The notes: a model not told the origin generated them from the sequence alone. Positions 1 through 7,718 are shown, counted from the stretch's first letter. The stretch: DNA of 41,749 nucleotides from CAYLMM01 sp964384825 (GCA_964384825.1 CAYLMM010000019.1:1-41749), one strand, 5' to 3'. Numbers and translations: made by a program.

Positions 1-55
1 AACCGGCGACAATCACGTTGGCAACGTGATACTCTACCAACTGAGTTACACCCGC
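1..55 (-). tRNA. tRNA-Gly (anticodon GCC), partial
   Basis: Read on the minus strand, the sequence begins GCGGGTG at base 55 and continues through a D-arm (AACTCAGTTGGTAGAGT) and an anticodon stem CACG/CGTG closing a loop TTGCCAA with anticodon GCC. This matches bacterial glycine tRNA. The window edge cuts the gene inside the T-arm region, so the acceptor 3' strand and CCA end are missing. It lies directly downstream of the glycosyltransferase gene on the same strand and has its own promoter (78-105). Confidence 0.93.
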
Positions 56-77
56 CCGGAATTCGTTTGTGGCCACA

Positions 78-105
78 ATGATAGGCCAAATATCAACGCT
101 GTCAA
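78..105 (-). promoter_or_regulatory. Sigma-70-type promoter for the tRNA-Gly gene
   Basis: On the minus strand there is a perfect -35 hexamer TTGACA (105-100), a 16-base spacer and a -10 hexamer TATCAT (83-78), five of six matches to TATAAT. A start near base 71 would give a leader of about 16 bases before the tRNA. The TGA inside the -35 hexamer is the stop codon of the glycosyltransferase gene (104-102), so the promoter begins exactly where that gene ends. Confidence 0.75.
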
Positions 106-1226
106 ATCGGAATATCGATTCCGGTGATTTCGCTGTAGAGCGCGGCGGTGGCGTCGGCGTTGCGCTCCCAGGAATAGACGTCCAGAACGCGCTCCCGCGC
201 CCGGGCTCCGTAATCGGCGCGGCGCTCCGCATCGGCCATCAGGGCGGCCATGCCGTCGGCCAGGGCCGAAGCGTCGCCCGACGGGAAAGTCGCCACGCAG
301 CCTCCCCCGGCCTCGAGATTCGGCGGGATGTCGCTGACCAGGCAGCATCGCCCGTGGCTCATCCCCTCCAGCAAGGCGATCGACAGCCCCTCCAGGGTCG
401 AAGGCAGCACCACCAGCGCCGCGTTCGAATAGAGTTCCTCGAGCACGGGGCCGTGAACGAAGCCCGTGAAGACGACACCCGGACCGGCGGCGGCGCGCAG
501 CTGCCGCGCGTAACCCTCGGTGAATCCGGCGTCGCCGGCGATGACCAGGCGGCAGTCCTCCCTCACCTGGGCCGGCATCGCGGCGAAGGCCTCCAGCAGC
601 AGGTGGCAACCCTTCTCGGGCACCAGGCGGCCGACGAACAGGACGTAGGGCCGGTCGATGCCGAAGGAATTCATCCTGTCGGGTGGCCGCGAGACCGGCG
701 GCGTGATGCCGTTGGGGATGGCGATCGTCCGCCGGCCGTGCCGGTTCCGGAAATGCTCGGCCAAAGCTTCGGAAACCACGATGGTGCGGTCGGGGAATCG
801 CGCGCTGCATGTCTCGCCCAGCCGCAGGACCGAACGCGCCGCCCAGCCCCACTTCTCGCGCTGCCAATCGAGGCCGTGGACGGTCACGACCGTCCTGGCG
901 GCGCCGAGCCACCGCGGGATTCCCGAAAGCAGTCCCGGCCCGATGGCGTGATAATGGATCACGTCGTAACGCCGGTCCAGGCAGGCCGCGGTCGCCAGCA
1001 GGCTGTGCGAGATGGCGTCGAGATGCTTGGTGGGCACGCTGAACAGACGACGGACCCGCAGGCCCTCGGGCTCCACGGGTCCGTCGACGTCGCTGTAGTG
1101 GGGCCGGCTGAAGATGTCGACCGAGATCCCGCGGGCCGTGAGGCGCGAGGCCAGCTCGGCGACGTGCTTCTCGATGCCGCCGTGGACGGGCGGATAGCCC
1201 TTCTGTCCGATCATCGCCACGCGCAT
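102..1226 (-). CDS. GT4-family glycosyltransferase
   Basis: A 374-residue GT-B fold glycosyltransferase, predicted to transfer a sugar from an activated donor to a growing surface glycan on the cytoplasmic face of the inner membrane. The N-terminal acceptor domain opens with MRVAMIGQKG and a glycine-rich loop (PPVHGGIEKHV). The C-terminal donor domain has FVGRLVPEKG near residue 198 and the retaining-enzyme E-x7-E motif (Glu279 and Glu287, in STLEGLSIALLEG). I chose the ATG at 1226 because the only earlier start is a TTG at 1286 that overlaps the upstream oxidoreductase and adds a non-conserved arginine-rich lead. It follows that oxidoreductase closely on the same strand and is probably cotranscribed. 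Donor and acceptor cannot be read from sequence. Confidence 0.9.
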   Translation of the reverse strand: MRVAMIGQKGYPPVHGGIEKHVAELASRLTARGISVDIFSRPHYSDVDGPVEPEGLRVRRLFSVPTKHLDAISHSLLATAACLDRRYDVIHYHAIGPGLLSGIPRWLGAARTVVTVHGLDWQREKWGWAARSVLRLGETCSARFPDRTIVVSEALAEHFRNRHGRRTIAIPNGITPPVSRPPDRMNSFGIDRPYVLFVGRLVPEKGCHLLLEAFAAMPAQVREDCRLVIAGDAGFTEGYARQLRAAAGPGVVFTGFVHGPVLEELYSNAALVVLPSTLEGLSIALLEGMSHGRCCLVSDIPPNLEAGGGCVATFPSGDASALADGMAALMADAERRADYGARARERVLDVYSWERNADATAALYSEITGIDIPI

Positions 1227-1266
1227 GGATCGGTCGGCCACTTCGCTTCGCCCCCGGTTTCGGTTC

Positions 1267-2289
1267 TCAGGACGCCGTGTAGACAAGCTCCTGGGGCCGG
1301 CCGTCCTGACGGATCGACAGGCAGGCCTTCTCCAGGACTTCCACGACCTCGAGCCCCAGTTCGCCGCTGCTCAGAGGCTCGGCCTCTCCCTTGATGCAGT
1401 CGATGAAATGCGTGGCTTCGACCTTCAGCGGCTCCATCTGATCCACCTTGGGGATGTTGATGTCGCCGTGCCGGTAGGCCAGGTGGAATTCGCCGAAGTT
1501 GTCGTAATGCTGCATCACGTCGACGCCCTTGTCGTAGACCCGGATCTTCTCCATGGTCGAGACGTCGTCGTAGACCAGCATCTTTCGACTGCCCACGAAG
1601 GTCACCTCGCGGACCTTGTTGGGATCCAGCCAGCTGACGTGGATATGCGCCAGCTTGCGGCCGGGATATTCCAGGGTCAGGAACGCCACGTCCTCGATGT
1701 CCTCCTGGACATACGAGCGGCCGGTGGCGCTGACGACCTCCGGAGCCGACCCGAACAGCCAGTTGAGCATCGCCACGTCGTGCGGGGCGAGATCCCAGAC
1801 CACGTTGGCGTCCTTCTGGAAGATGCCCAGGTTCACCCGGCGGATGTTCACGTAGTAGACGTCGCCCAGTTCGCCCGACGTCATCAGGTTGCTGATCTTG
1901 CGGACGGCCGGCACGAACAGGAAGGTGTGGCCGACCATGATCTGCAGCTTGCGCTCGGCCGCGATCCTGTTGAGCTCGCGGCATTCCTCGGCGCTCGCGG
2001 CCATCGGCTTCTCGATGAACAGGTGCTTGCCCGATTCCAGGACCTGCCTGCCGAGAGGGAAATGCGTCGAGACCGGCGTCGCCACGACGACCGCGTCGAT
2101 CGAATCGTCTGCGAAGATGGCGTCGGCGTCGCTGTACTGCTTCGCATTGGGATAGAGATTGCCCAGGTGATCGAGCCGTCCCTGGTCCCTGTCGCAGATG
2201 GCGGCGAGCTCGACTTCGGGATGATTGTTGAAGTTCCGGATCAGGTTGGGTCCCCAGTATCCGCAACCGATCGCTGCCATCTTGATCAT
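1267..2289 (-). CDS. Gfo/Idh/MocA-family sugar dehydrogenase
   Basis: A 340-residue NAD(P)-dependent oxidoreductase. The N-terminal Rossmann fold has the dinucleotide motif GCGYWGPN (residues 8-15) and the family EKP motif at residues 93-95. The C-terminal alpha/beta substrate domain follows, with the GHTFLF segment typical of nucleotide-sugar members such as WlbA/WbpB. The start at 2289 is supported by AAAGGAG six bases upstream. Beside a DegT-type aminotransferase the likely role is oxidation of a UDP-sugar to a keto sugar that is then transaminated, as in the WbpB/WbpE and WlbA/WlbC pairs. The exact sugar is inference: no acetyltransferase partner is in the window. Confidence 0.9.
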   Translation of the reverse strand: MIKMAAIGCGYWGPNLIRNFNNHPEVELAAICDRDQGRLDHLGNLYPNAKQYSDADAIFADDSIDAVVVATPVSTHFPLGRQVLESGKHLFIEKPMAASAEECRELNRIAAERKLQIMVGHTFLFVPAVRKISNLMTSGELGDVYYVNIRRVNLGIFQKDANVVWDLAPHDVAMLNWLFGSAPEVVSATGRSYVQEDIEDVAFLTLEYPGRKLAHIHVSWLDPNKVREVTFVGSRKMLVYDDVSTMEKIRVYDKGVDVMQHYDNFGEFHLAYRHGDINIPKVDQMEPLKVEATHFIDCIKGEAEPLSSGELGLEVVEVLEKACLSIRQDGRPQELVYTAS

Positions 2290-2341
2290 GTTCCGCTCCT
2301 TTGTGTATCCCGATCCGAATATGTACGCGGGCGAGCGAAGC

Positions 2342-2373
2342 TAGGAATCCGGGCGCCCGCAGCCCGGATCCTA
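2342..2373 (-). repeat. GC-rich inverted repeat between the phosphoglycosyl transferase and dehydrogenase genes
   Basis: The arms are TAGGAATCCGGGC (2342-2354) and GCCCGGATCCTA (2362-2373). They form a 12-base-pair stem with one bulged A and a 7-base loop. No T-run follows on either strand, so it does not look like a simple intrinsic terminator. It could be an RNA-processing or partial-termination hairpin that sets relative expression of the two genes. Confidence 0.5.
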
Positions 2374-2422
2374 CTTCCGAATCATCGCGTTTTCACGCAG
2401 GAACTTGAGCAATAGAAGCAGA

Positions 2423-3142
2423 TCAATAACCGCCCGTGCCGAGGAAGACGACGGGGACCGTCCTCAGGACGATGCGCAGATCCGTCAACAGGCTCCAGGA
2501 GTTGATGTAGAGGATGTCCAGCCGGACCATCTCCTCGAAGGGGACGTTGCTCCGCCCGCTGACCTGCCAGAGACCGGTCAGCCCGGGCAGCACCCGCAGC
2601 CGCTCGTGATGCCAGGGCTGGTACTCTTCGAGTTCGTAGGGCAGCGGCGGCCGCGGCCCGACCAGCGACATCTCTCCGCGCAGGATGTTGAACAGCTGGG
2701 GCAGTTCGTCCAGCGACGTCTTGCGCAGCCAGCGGCCCACGCCTGTCACGCGCGGATCGAGGGTCATCTTGAAGATCTTGGTTTCCGACGCGCCGCCGCC
2801 GCCGTTGATGAACATCGACGCGAACTGGCGATGGATGGCGTCATCGCTGTTGTGCAGCATCGTGCGGAACTTGAAGAAACGGAAAGGACGGCCGTCCTTG
2901 CCGATCCGTTCCTGCACGAAGAGGACCGGGCCGGGGCTGGAATGCTTGACGAGGATCGCTATGAGCAGCATCAACGGGGACAGCACGACCACGGCCACGG
3001 ACGTGACCACCAGGTCGAAAAATCTTTTGACCTTGCCCTCGAAGCTGTGCAAGCGGGAAGTATCGGCTACTAGATACAGGGCCGGGGATGGACATACGTG
3101 CCCATCAACCACGGATGTAAATGCCACCGCGTCTTCCTTCAT
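2423..3142 (-). CDS. Polyprenyl-phosphate phosphoglycosyl transferase (bacterial sugar transferase family)
   Basis: A 239-residue small monotopic phosphoglycosyl transferase (PglC/WcaJ catalytic-domain family) that moves a sugar 1-phosphate from a UDP-sugar to undecaprenyl phosphate, the priming step of glycan assembly. Residues 1-38 are a polar lead. A hydrophobic membrane-inserted helix spans about residues 42-65, followed by the family segment SPGPVLFVQERIG (68-81), FFKFRTM (89-95) and the catalytic Asp-Glu pair in SLDELPQL (Asp145, Glu146), then MSLVGPRP. It lacks the multi-helix N-terminal region of full-length WcaJ/WbaP. GGGAGA lies eight bases before the ATG. It sits between the aminotransferase and dehydrogenase genes, consistent with one glycan locus. 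Confidence 0.93.
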   Translation of the reverse strand: MKEDAVAFTSVVDGHVCPSPALYLVADTSRLHSFEGKVKRFFDLVVTSVAVVVLSPLMLLIAILVKHSSPGPVLFVQERIGKDGRPFRFFKFRTMLHNSDDAIHRQFASMFINGGGGASETKIFKMTLDPRVTGVGRWLRKTSLDELPQLFNILRGEMSLVGPRPPLPYELEEYQPWHHERLRVLPGLTGLWQVSGRSNVPFEEMVRLDILYINSWSLLTDLRIVLRTVPVVFLGTGGY

Positions 3143-3276
3143 GTGCAGGATCTCCCTCTGTGGCGAATCAGAGTGATGCTGAGTTGTTCGGAAACGCGTT
3201 AGCTTTGACCCATCCAGCTCCTCTCGGTACCCGTCGGTAGCCTGTCGCGGGGCGGGATTCCTCCGAATGCCGAAAT

Positions 3277-3282
3277 ATTATA
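3277..3282 (-). promoter_or_regulatory. Possible -10 element embedded in the aminotransferase stop codon
   Basis: A perfect TATAAT (minus strand, 3282-3277) contains the TAA stop of the aminotransferase gene. It would lie about 135 bases before the phosphoglycosyl transferase start. No convincing -35 hexamer is found 16-18 bases upstream, so this is only a candidate. Confidence 0.25.
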
Positions 3283-4378
3283 GCAGAAGTTCACAGACCG
3301 CGTCTACCATCTCGTCGGTCATTTCCGCGAACATGGGCAAGGACACGATTCCGGCGCAAAGTTCTTCTGCGACAGGGAAATGCGCCGTCGGCTCGATCAA
3401 TCCGGACACGGCGGGCTGCTTGTGGCACGGAATGGGATAATGCCGGCCGCAGAAAACCTTGGCCTCGGCGAGACGCGCGATCAGCGCCTCGGGATCATCG
3501 CTCTGGATCGGGAACAGGTGATGGACGGCCTGGCCACCGTCGATGATCTCGGGCATGCGGTACTTGCCGGCGAGCCGTTCCCGGTAGCGGGCGGCGACGG
3601 CGCGGCGGCCGTCGTTCCAGCTCTCGAGATGATCGAGCTTGACGGAGAGCACGACCGCCTGGATGGCGTCGAGGCGGCCGGTGTATCCGACGAAGTCGTG
3701 GATGTTCTTGCGGGTCTGTCCGTGATGGCGAAGGCTGCGGATGCGCTCGGCGAGGTCCGCGTCGCTGGTCGTGACCGCTCCGCCGTCGCCGAAGGCGCCG
3801 AGGTTCTTTCCCGGGTAGAAGCTGAAGGCGGCGGCGACGCCCAGCGAGCCGCAACGGCGGCCCTGGTAGCGGGCGCCGTGAGCCTGGCAGGCGTCCTCGA
3901 CCACCGGCAGGCCGTGCTTGCGGGCGATCGCGGCGATGGGATCGAAGTCCACCGGGTTGCCGAAGAGATGGACCGGCAGGATGGCCTTGGTCCGGGGCGT
4001 GATCGCGTTCTCCAGCAGATCGGGATCCATCATCCAGGTCCGCGGATCGACATCCACGAAGACGGGCGTGGCCCCGGTATATGCGATGGCCGCCACCGTG
4101 GCGATGAAGGTGTTCGGCACCGTGATGACCTCGTCGCCCTCCCCCACGTCCAGCGCGCGCAGGATGAGGTTCAGGGCCTGGGTCCCCGAATCGACGCCGA
4201 TGCAGTGCTCGGCCTCGCAATAAGCCGCCAGCTTGTTCTCGAATTTCTCGACCCGCTCGCCGAGGATGAAAGCCGTGTTGTCGACGACATCGGCGATCGC
4301 CGCGTCGATCTCCGCGCGCAAGGGAGCCACTTGGGCCTTGAGATCCAGAAAAGGAACCGGGCGAGTCTGGGTACCCAT
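3278..4378 (-). CDS. DegT/DnrJ/EryC1/StrS-family sugar aminotransferase
   Basis: A 366-residue PLP enzyme that transaminates keto nucleotide sugars, usually with glutamate as amino donor. Visible family motifs are DSGTQALN (63-70), VPNTFIAT (87-94), the cofactor-stacking region VEDACQAHGA (160-169, with Asp162) and SFYPGKNLGAFGDGG (186-200), where Lys191 is the predicted Schiff-base lysine. The length is normal for the family. GGAGG lies eight bases before the ATG at 4378. It is the first gene of the minus-strand glycan locus and probably uses the promoter at 4469-4474. Together with the Gfo/Idh/MocA dehydrogenase it suggests synthesis of an amino sugar for a surface polymer. The sugar itself is not determinable. 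Confidence 0.93.
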   Translation of the reverse strand: MGTQTRPVPFLDLKAQVAPLRAEIDAAIADVVDNTAFILGERVEKFENKLAAYCEAEHCIGVDSGTQALNLILRALDVGEGDEVITVPNTFIATVAAIAYTGATPVFVDVDPRTWMMDPDLLENAITPRTKAILPVHLFGNPVDFDPIAAIARKHGLPVVEDACQAHGARYQGRRCGSLGVAAAFSFYPGKNLGAFGDGGAVTTSDADLAERIRSLRHHGQTRKNIHDFVGYTGRLDAIQAVVLSVKLDHLESWNDGRRAVAARYRERLAGKYRMPEIIDGGQAVHHLFPIQSDDPEALIARLAEAKVFCGRHYPIPCHKQPAVSGLIEPTAHFPVAEELCAGIVSLPMFAEMTDEMVDAVCELLL

Positions 4379-4468
4379 TCGTTTCCTCCATAAAGGATGC
4401 TGGTGCGTAGAGCGTACAGTGTTTTCGCGACCGGGCCGCCGTCGCCGCGGCGCCTACAAACCGGTACA

Positions 4469-4474
4469 ATTATA
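4469..4474 (-). promoter_or_regulatory. -10 element upstream of the aminotransferase gene
   Basis: A perfect TATAAT on the minus strand lies in an AT-rich patch about 90 bases before the aminotransferase ATG, giving a leader of roughly 84 bases. The region 17 bases upstream (GGCGGT) is a poor -35, so use of this promoter may depend on an activator. Confidence 0.4.
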
Positions 4475-4622
4475 TCCCATGCCGCCCCCGTACCGCCAGA
4501 GGAATCCTGTATAAAACATCAAATTCTGAAAATCCAACCCCCAGGGTCGCCGTGGGTGCGCTCCGACAATTCCCTTGCGTTCGCAGCCCGGACGGTTTAT
4601 TTCCTGCTTGATTGACTTGGAG

Positions 4623-4628
4623 TATGAT
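4623..4628 (+). promoter_or_regulatory. Possible -10 element for the inositol-phosphate synthase operon
   Basis: TATGAT matches the -10 consensus at five of six positions and lies about 100 bases before the ATG. The best-spaced upstream hexamer (TTTCCT at 4600-4605) is weak. The nearby TTGACT at 4612-4617 is only five bases away and cannot serve as -35. Confidence 0.25.
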
Positions 4629-4724
4629 GCGCGCCTGAAAAACGGCTGCATGGACTGCATCCCGAGCGAGCCTTCAATTCCGGACCGCTCCGCGCGCATT
4701 CAGCACAGAGAGAGGAGCACTGTG

Positions 4725-6041
4725 ATGGCAGAAGGGCTGACTATCAAGCCTGCCGCAGGAAAACTGGGAATCCTGACGCCCGGGATGGGCGCCGTTTCCT
4801 CGACTTTCATGGCTGGCGTCCTCGCCATCCGCAAGGGCATCCGGCCTGCGGTCGGCAGCCTCACGCAGATGGGCCACATCCGCCTCGGCAAGCGCACTGA
4901 CAATCGGCAGCCCCTGATCCGCAACTTCGTTCCGCTGACCGACCTCGACGACATCGTCTTCGGCGGCTGGGACATTTTCACCGACTCCGTCTACGAGGCG
5001 GCGGTCAACTGCGGCGTGCTGCCCCGCGACCTGCTCGAGGAACTCAAGCCCGAACTCGACGCCATCAAGCCGATGCCCGCCGTCTTCGACAACTACTACG
5101 TCAAGAAGCTCAACGGCGAGAACGTCAAGACCGGCGCCACGAAGATGGACCTGGCCGAACAGGTCATGGCGGACATCGAGTCGTTCAAGGAGAAGAACGG
5201 CTGCGACCGCATCGTGATGATCTGGTGCGGATCGACCGAGATCTTCCTGACGAAGTCCGAGGTCCATCAGAGCCTCGCCGCTTTCGAGGAAGGCCTGCGG
5301 AACAATCACGCCGACATCGCGCCGAGCATGATCTACGCCTACGCCGCGCTGAAGATGGGGATCCCCTACGCCAACGGCGCCCCGAACCTCAGCGCCGACT
5401 TCCCCGCCTTCGAGGAGTTGGCCAAGCAGAGCGGTTCGCCGACCTGCGGCAAGGACTTCAAGACCGGCCAGACGCTGATGAAGACCATCCTCGCTCCCGG
5501 GTTCAAGGCCCGCCTGCTGGGAATGAACGGCTGGTTCTCCACCAACATCCTGGGCAACCGCGACGGCGAGGTCCTGGACGATCCCGAGTCGTTCAAGACC
5601 AAGGAAGAGTCGAAGCTGAGCGTGCTGGGCAGCATCCTGCAGCCCGAGCTCTACCCCGACCTCTACGGCAACCTCTACCACAAGGTGCGGATCAACTACT
5701 ATCCGCCCCGCGGCGACAACAAGGAAGGCTGGGACAACATCGACATCTTCGGCTGGCTGGGCCTGCCGATGCAGATCAAGGTCGATTTCCTGTGCCGCGA
5801 CTCCATCCTGGCCGCGCCGATCGTCCTGGATCTGGCGCTGTTCCTCGACCTCGCCGGCCGCGCCGGCATGAGCGGGATCCAGGAGTGGCTGTCGTTCTAC
5901 TTCAAGAGCCCGGTGACGCCCGAGGGCCTGAATCCCGAGCACGACCTGTTCATCCAGCAGAAGAAGCTGAAGAACACGTTGCGCTGGATGATGGGCGAAG
6001 AGCTGATCACCCATCTGGGCCGCGAGTACTACGACGACTGA
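4725..6041 (+). CDS. myo-Inositol-1-phosphate synthase
   Basis: A 438-residue enzyme that converts glucose 6-phosphate to 1L-myo-inositol 1-phosphate using NAD+ in the cytoplasm. The N-terminal Rossmann fold begins with LGILTPGMGAVSSTF, a variant of the family GxGxxx loop. Further segments matching the family include FGGWDIF (residues 82-88), the YANGAPNLSADFP region near residue 220, the lysine-rich CGKDFKTGQTLMK that lines the active site, and the C-terminal DSILAAPIVLDL. I chose the ATG at 4725 because GAGAGGAG precedes it; an in-frame ATG at 4575 would add a 50-residue lead unlike any known family member. The downstream MBL hydrolase follows after about 64 bases and may share the transcript. 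The product could feed inositol lipids or a compatible solute. Confidence 0.93.
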   Translation: MAEGLTIKPAAGKLGILTPGMGAVSSTFMAGVLAIRKGIRPAVGSLTQMGHIRLGKRTDNRQPLIRNFVPLTDLDDIVFGGWDIFTDSVYEAAVNCGVLPRDLLEELKPELDAIKPMPAVFDNYYVKKLNGENVKTGATKMDLAEQVMADIESFKEKNGCDRIVMIWCGSTEIFLTKSEVHQSLAAFEEGLRNNHADIAPSMIYAYAALKMGIPYANGAPNLSADFPAFEELAKQSGSPTCGKDFKTGQTLMKTILAPGFKARLLGMNGWFSTNILGNRDGEVLDDPESFKTKEESKLSVLGSILQPELYPDLYGNLYHKVRINYYPPRGDNKEGWDNIDIFGWLGLPMQIKVDFLCRDSILAAPIVLDLALFLDLAGRAGMSGIQEWLSFYFKSPVTPEGLNPEHDLFIQQKKLKNTLRWMMGEELITHLGREYYDD

Positions 6042-6105
6042 GTCGGCTCGACGATCGACGTCCGCTGAGACGAGGGACCGACGGGAATCGGAAAGGAACC
6101 GGACG

Positions 6106-6747
6106 ATGCACGACACCGACTGGCTTCTGGACCGGATTCCTGTCGGTCCCTTGCTCATGAACGCCTACCTGCTGCACTCGCCCGCCGCGGAAGAAGCCGT
6201 GCTGATCGATCCGGGCGACGAACCCGAACGGCTGATCGCCGCGGTCGCCGACAGCGGCTGCCGCCTGGTCGGACTGCTCTGCACCCACGGTCATTTCGAC
6301 CACGTCGGCGCCGCCGCCGCGGTTCAGAAGCGCTGGGACCTCCCGCTGCGGCACCATCCCCTGGATGGAGACATGATCGCCGGGATGAACCAGCACCAGG
6401 CCGCCTTCGGCATGCCGGCGACGCCGATCCCCCGCTGCGCGGCCGACCTGGCCGACGGCGCCGGAATCCCCTTCGCGGGCGGAACCCTGGCGGTCGCCCA
6501 CGTGCCGGGCCACAGCCCGGGCCACGTCATGTTCTCGTATCCCGGCAACGCTGTGGTGGGAGATCTGATCTTCGCGGGATCGGTGGGCAGGACCGACCTG
6601 CCCGGCGGGAACTTCGCAAGCCTCGAGAACAGCATCCGCTCGCAGCTCTACACCCTGCCTGACACGACGCTCCTGCATCCGGGGCACGGGCCGACGACCG
6701 ACGTCGGCACCGAAAGGCGCAGCAACCCGTTCGTCGCCGATCTCTGA
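6106..6747 (+). CDS. MBL-fold metallo-hydrolase (glyoxalase II-like)
   Basis: A 213-residue metallo-beta-lactamase-fold hydrolase. The metal-binding motif THGHFDH (residues 60-66; His61, His63, Asp65, His66) is intact, later histidines lie in the VPGHSPGH segment, and the C-terminal HPGHGPTT supplies the last ligand region. Size and motif order resemble the small YcbL/glyoxalase II-like group that hydrolyses thioesters such as S-lactoylglutathione or related thiols. Substrate is uncertain. AAAGGA lies eight to nine bases before the ATG. It follows the inositol-phosphate synthase on the same strand and converges with the parA-like gene, only 40 bases apart, with no obvious terminator between. 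Confidence 0.88.
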   Translation: MHDTDWLLDRIPVGPLLMNAYLLHSPAAEEAVLIDPGDEPERLIAAVADSGCRLVGLLCTHGHFDHVGAAAAVQKRWDLPLRHHPLDGDMIAGMNQHQAAFGMPATPIPRCAADLADGAGIPFAGGTLAVAHVPGHSPGHVMFSYPGNAVVGDLIFAGSVGRTDLPGGNFASLENSIRSQLYTLPDTTLLHPGHGPTTDVGTERRSNPFVADL

Positions 6748-6787
6748 TCGACGGCGCCCTCCCTACGGAACTTCCGCCAGCGTGGAA

Positions 6788-7621
6788 TCAGTCCTTGGAC
6801 TGGGCCGCGGCCGTCATCTGCTCCAGGCGCTCTCCCCGCTTCTTCTCCAGCAGGCGATGACGACGCAGGAATTCGCCCTTGATCCAGTCGCGGTACAGCG
6901 AGGCGCCGAGACAGCCGGAGTCGTACGAGAAGATGCTGCAGAAATTGGCGGGCGCTTCCTCGATCTTGATGTTGGTGGTCACCTGGGTCTTGAAGATATC
7001 GCCCTTGAAGACGGACTTCATCTCCTTCAGGACGTCCTTCTGCAGCTCGGCGCGTCCGTCCTTCATGGTCACCAGCACGCCCAGGACCTGCAGCCAGATG
7101 TTGGCCCGCTCCTGGATGCGCTCGATCAGGGCCTTCAACTGGTGGAGCGTCGAGACGGCCAACCCGGTGCACTGCGAGGGGATCAGCACGTAATCGGCCG
7201 CCAGCAACGCGTTCTGGGTCAGGATGCCCAGGTTCGGCGGCGTGTCGATGATGATCCATCCGTAGGAGGTGGAAAGGGCCTGGGTGACCTTCATCAGACG
7301 ATCGGTCAGCTGGGTCCGGGCCATGCTTTCGAGCGACGGACTGGCGGGGATGATGTCGATGTTCTCGTCGTAGACCGTCGCGGTGATGCCGTCCTGGGGC
7401 GTGATCGCCCGGCGCAGGACGTCGAAGACCGACCGGGCGGGCGGCTCGCCGTCGAGCTTGCCGAGCAACGAGGAGGTCGCGCAGCCATGGGGGTCCATAT
7501 CGATCAGCAGGCTCGAAGATGTGATGTCGCTGTAGCGCGTCAGGCCCGCAGCCAGGTTCAGGGCGGTGGTCGATTTCCCGGTTCCGCCCTTGTGGTTCAC
7601 GACAGCGATCACATTACCCAT
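6788..7621 (-). CDS. ParA/Soj-family ATPase, orphan
   Basis: A 277-residue P-loop ATPase of the ParA/MinD superfamily. The deviant Walker A box KGGTGKST (residues 11-18) has the signature lysine, the A' segment LLIDMDPHG follows, and IIIDTPPNLG is the Walker B region. These proteins dimerise on ATP and bind DNA or membrane to position cargo. No parB, centromere-like repeat, minE or chemotaxis gene is nearby, so a role in chromosome segregation is not supported by context. Cargo positioning of the McdA/PpfA type is equally possible. The C-terminal 60 residues contain two cysteines (FCSIF, DSGCLG) and end in a charged basic helix. GGAGG lies before the ATG. A promoter is predicted at 7691-7718. 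Confidence 0.9.
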   Translation of the reverse strand: MGNVIAVVNHKGGTGKSTTALNLAAGLTRYSDITSSSLLIDMDPHGCATSSLLGKLDGEPPARSVFDVLRRAITPQDGITATVYDENIDIIPASPSLESMARTQLTDRLMKVTQALSTSYGWIIIDTPPNLGILTQNALLAADYVLIPSQCTGLAVSTLHQLKALIERIQERANIWLQVLGVLVTMKDGRAELQKDVLKEMKSVFKGDIFKTQVTTNIKIEEAPANFCSIFSYDSGCLGASLYRDWIKGEFLRRHRLLEKKRGERLEQMTAAAQSKD

Positions 7622-7690
7622 GGGGTGCCTCCAACAGACGGTTCGGGCGCCCGGCGGACGCCTCTTGCAGATTGTGGAATCGAACTTGTA

Positions 7691-7718
7691 ATAATAGCAT
7701 CACGCTCCGGATCTGCAA
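7691..7718 (-). promoter_or_regulatory. Predicted promoter of the parA-like gene
   Basis: On the minus strand TTGCAG (7718-7713) and TATTAT (7696-7691, five of six matches to the -10 consensus) are separated by 16 bases in an AT-rich intergenic patch. A start near 7684 gives a leader of about 63 bases. The -35 is only a partial match. Confidence 0.45.

Larger units (their letters stand above)
4379..4724. other. Divergent intergenic region, no gene
   Basis: This 346-base stretch separates the minus-strand glycan locus from the plus-strand inositol synthase gene. Between about 4450 and 4620 it is clearly more AT-rich than the surrounding genes. It holds a perfect TATAAT facing the aminotransferase, and TATAAA (4510-4515) and TATGAT (4623-4628) facing the inositol synthase. 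Neither plus-strand box has a good -35 partner. I see no RNA gene or coding region in it. Confidence 0.6.

Noticed and set aside
1227..1286. N-terminal extension of the GT4 glycosyltransferase from a TTG at 1286
   Set aside because: It overlaps the upstream gene and adds an arginine-rich segment not found in the family.
4470..4500. Possible sigma-54 promoter (TGGC with GC eleven bases on) before the aminotransferase
   Set aside because: Only the minimal GG and GC pairs match, which is common by chance in GC-rich sequence, and a perfect TATAAT lies beside it.
4612..4628. TTGACT followed by TATGAT as a complete promoter
   Set aside because: The spacer between them is only five bases, so they cannot be a -35/-10 pair.
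4575..4724. Longer start for the inositol-phosphate synthase at 4575
   Set aside because: The extra 50 residues have no family similarity and cover the AT-rich promoter region, while GAGAGGAG precedes the ATG at 4725.
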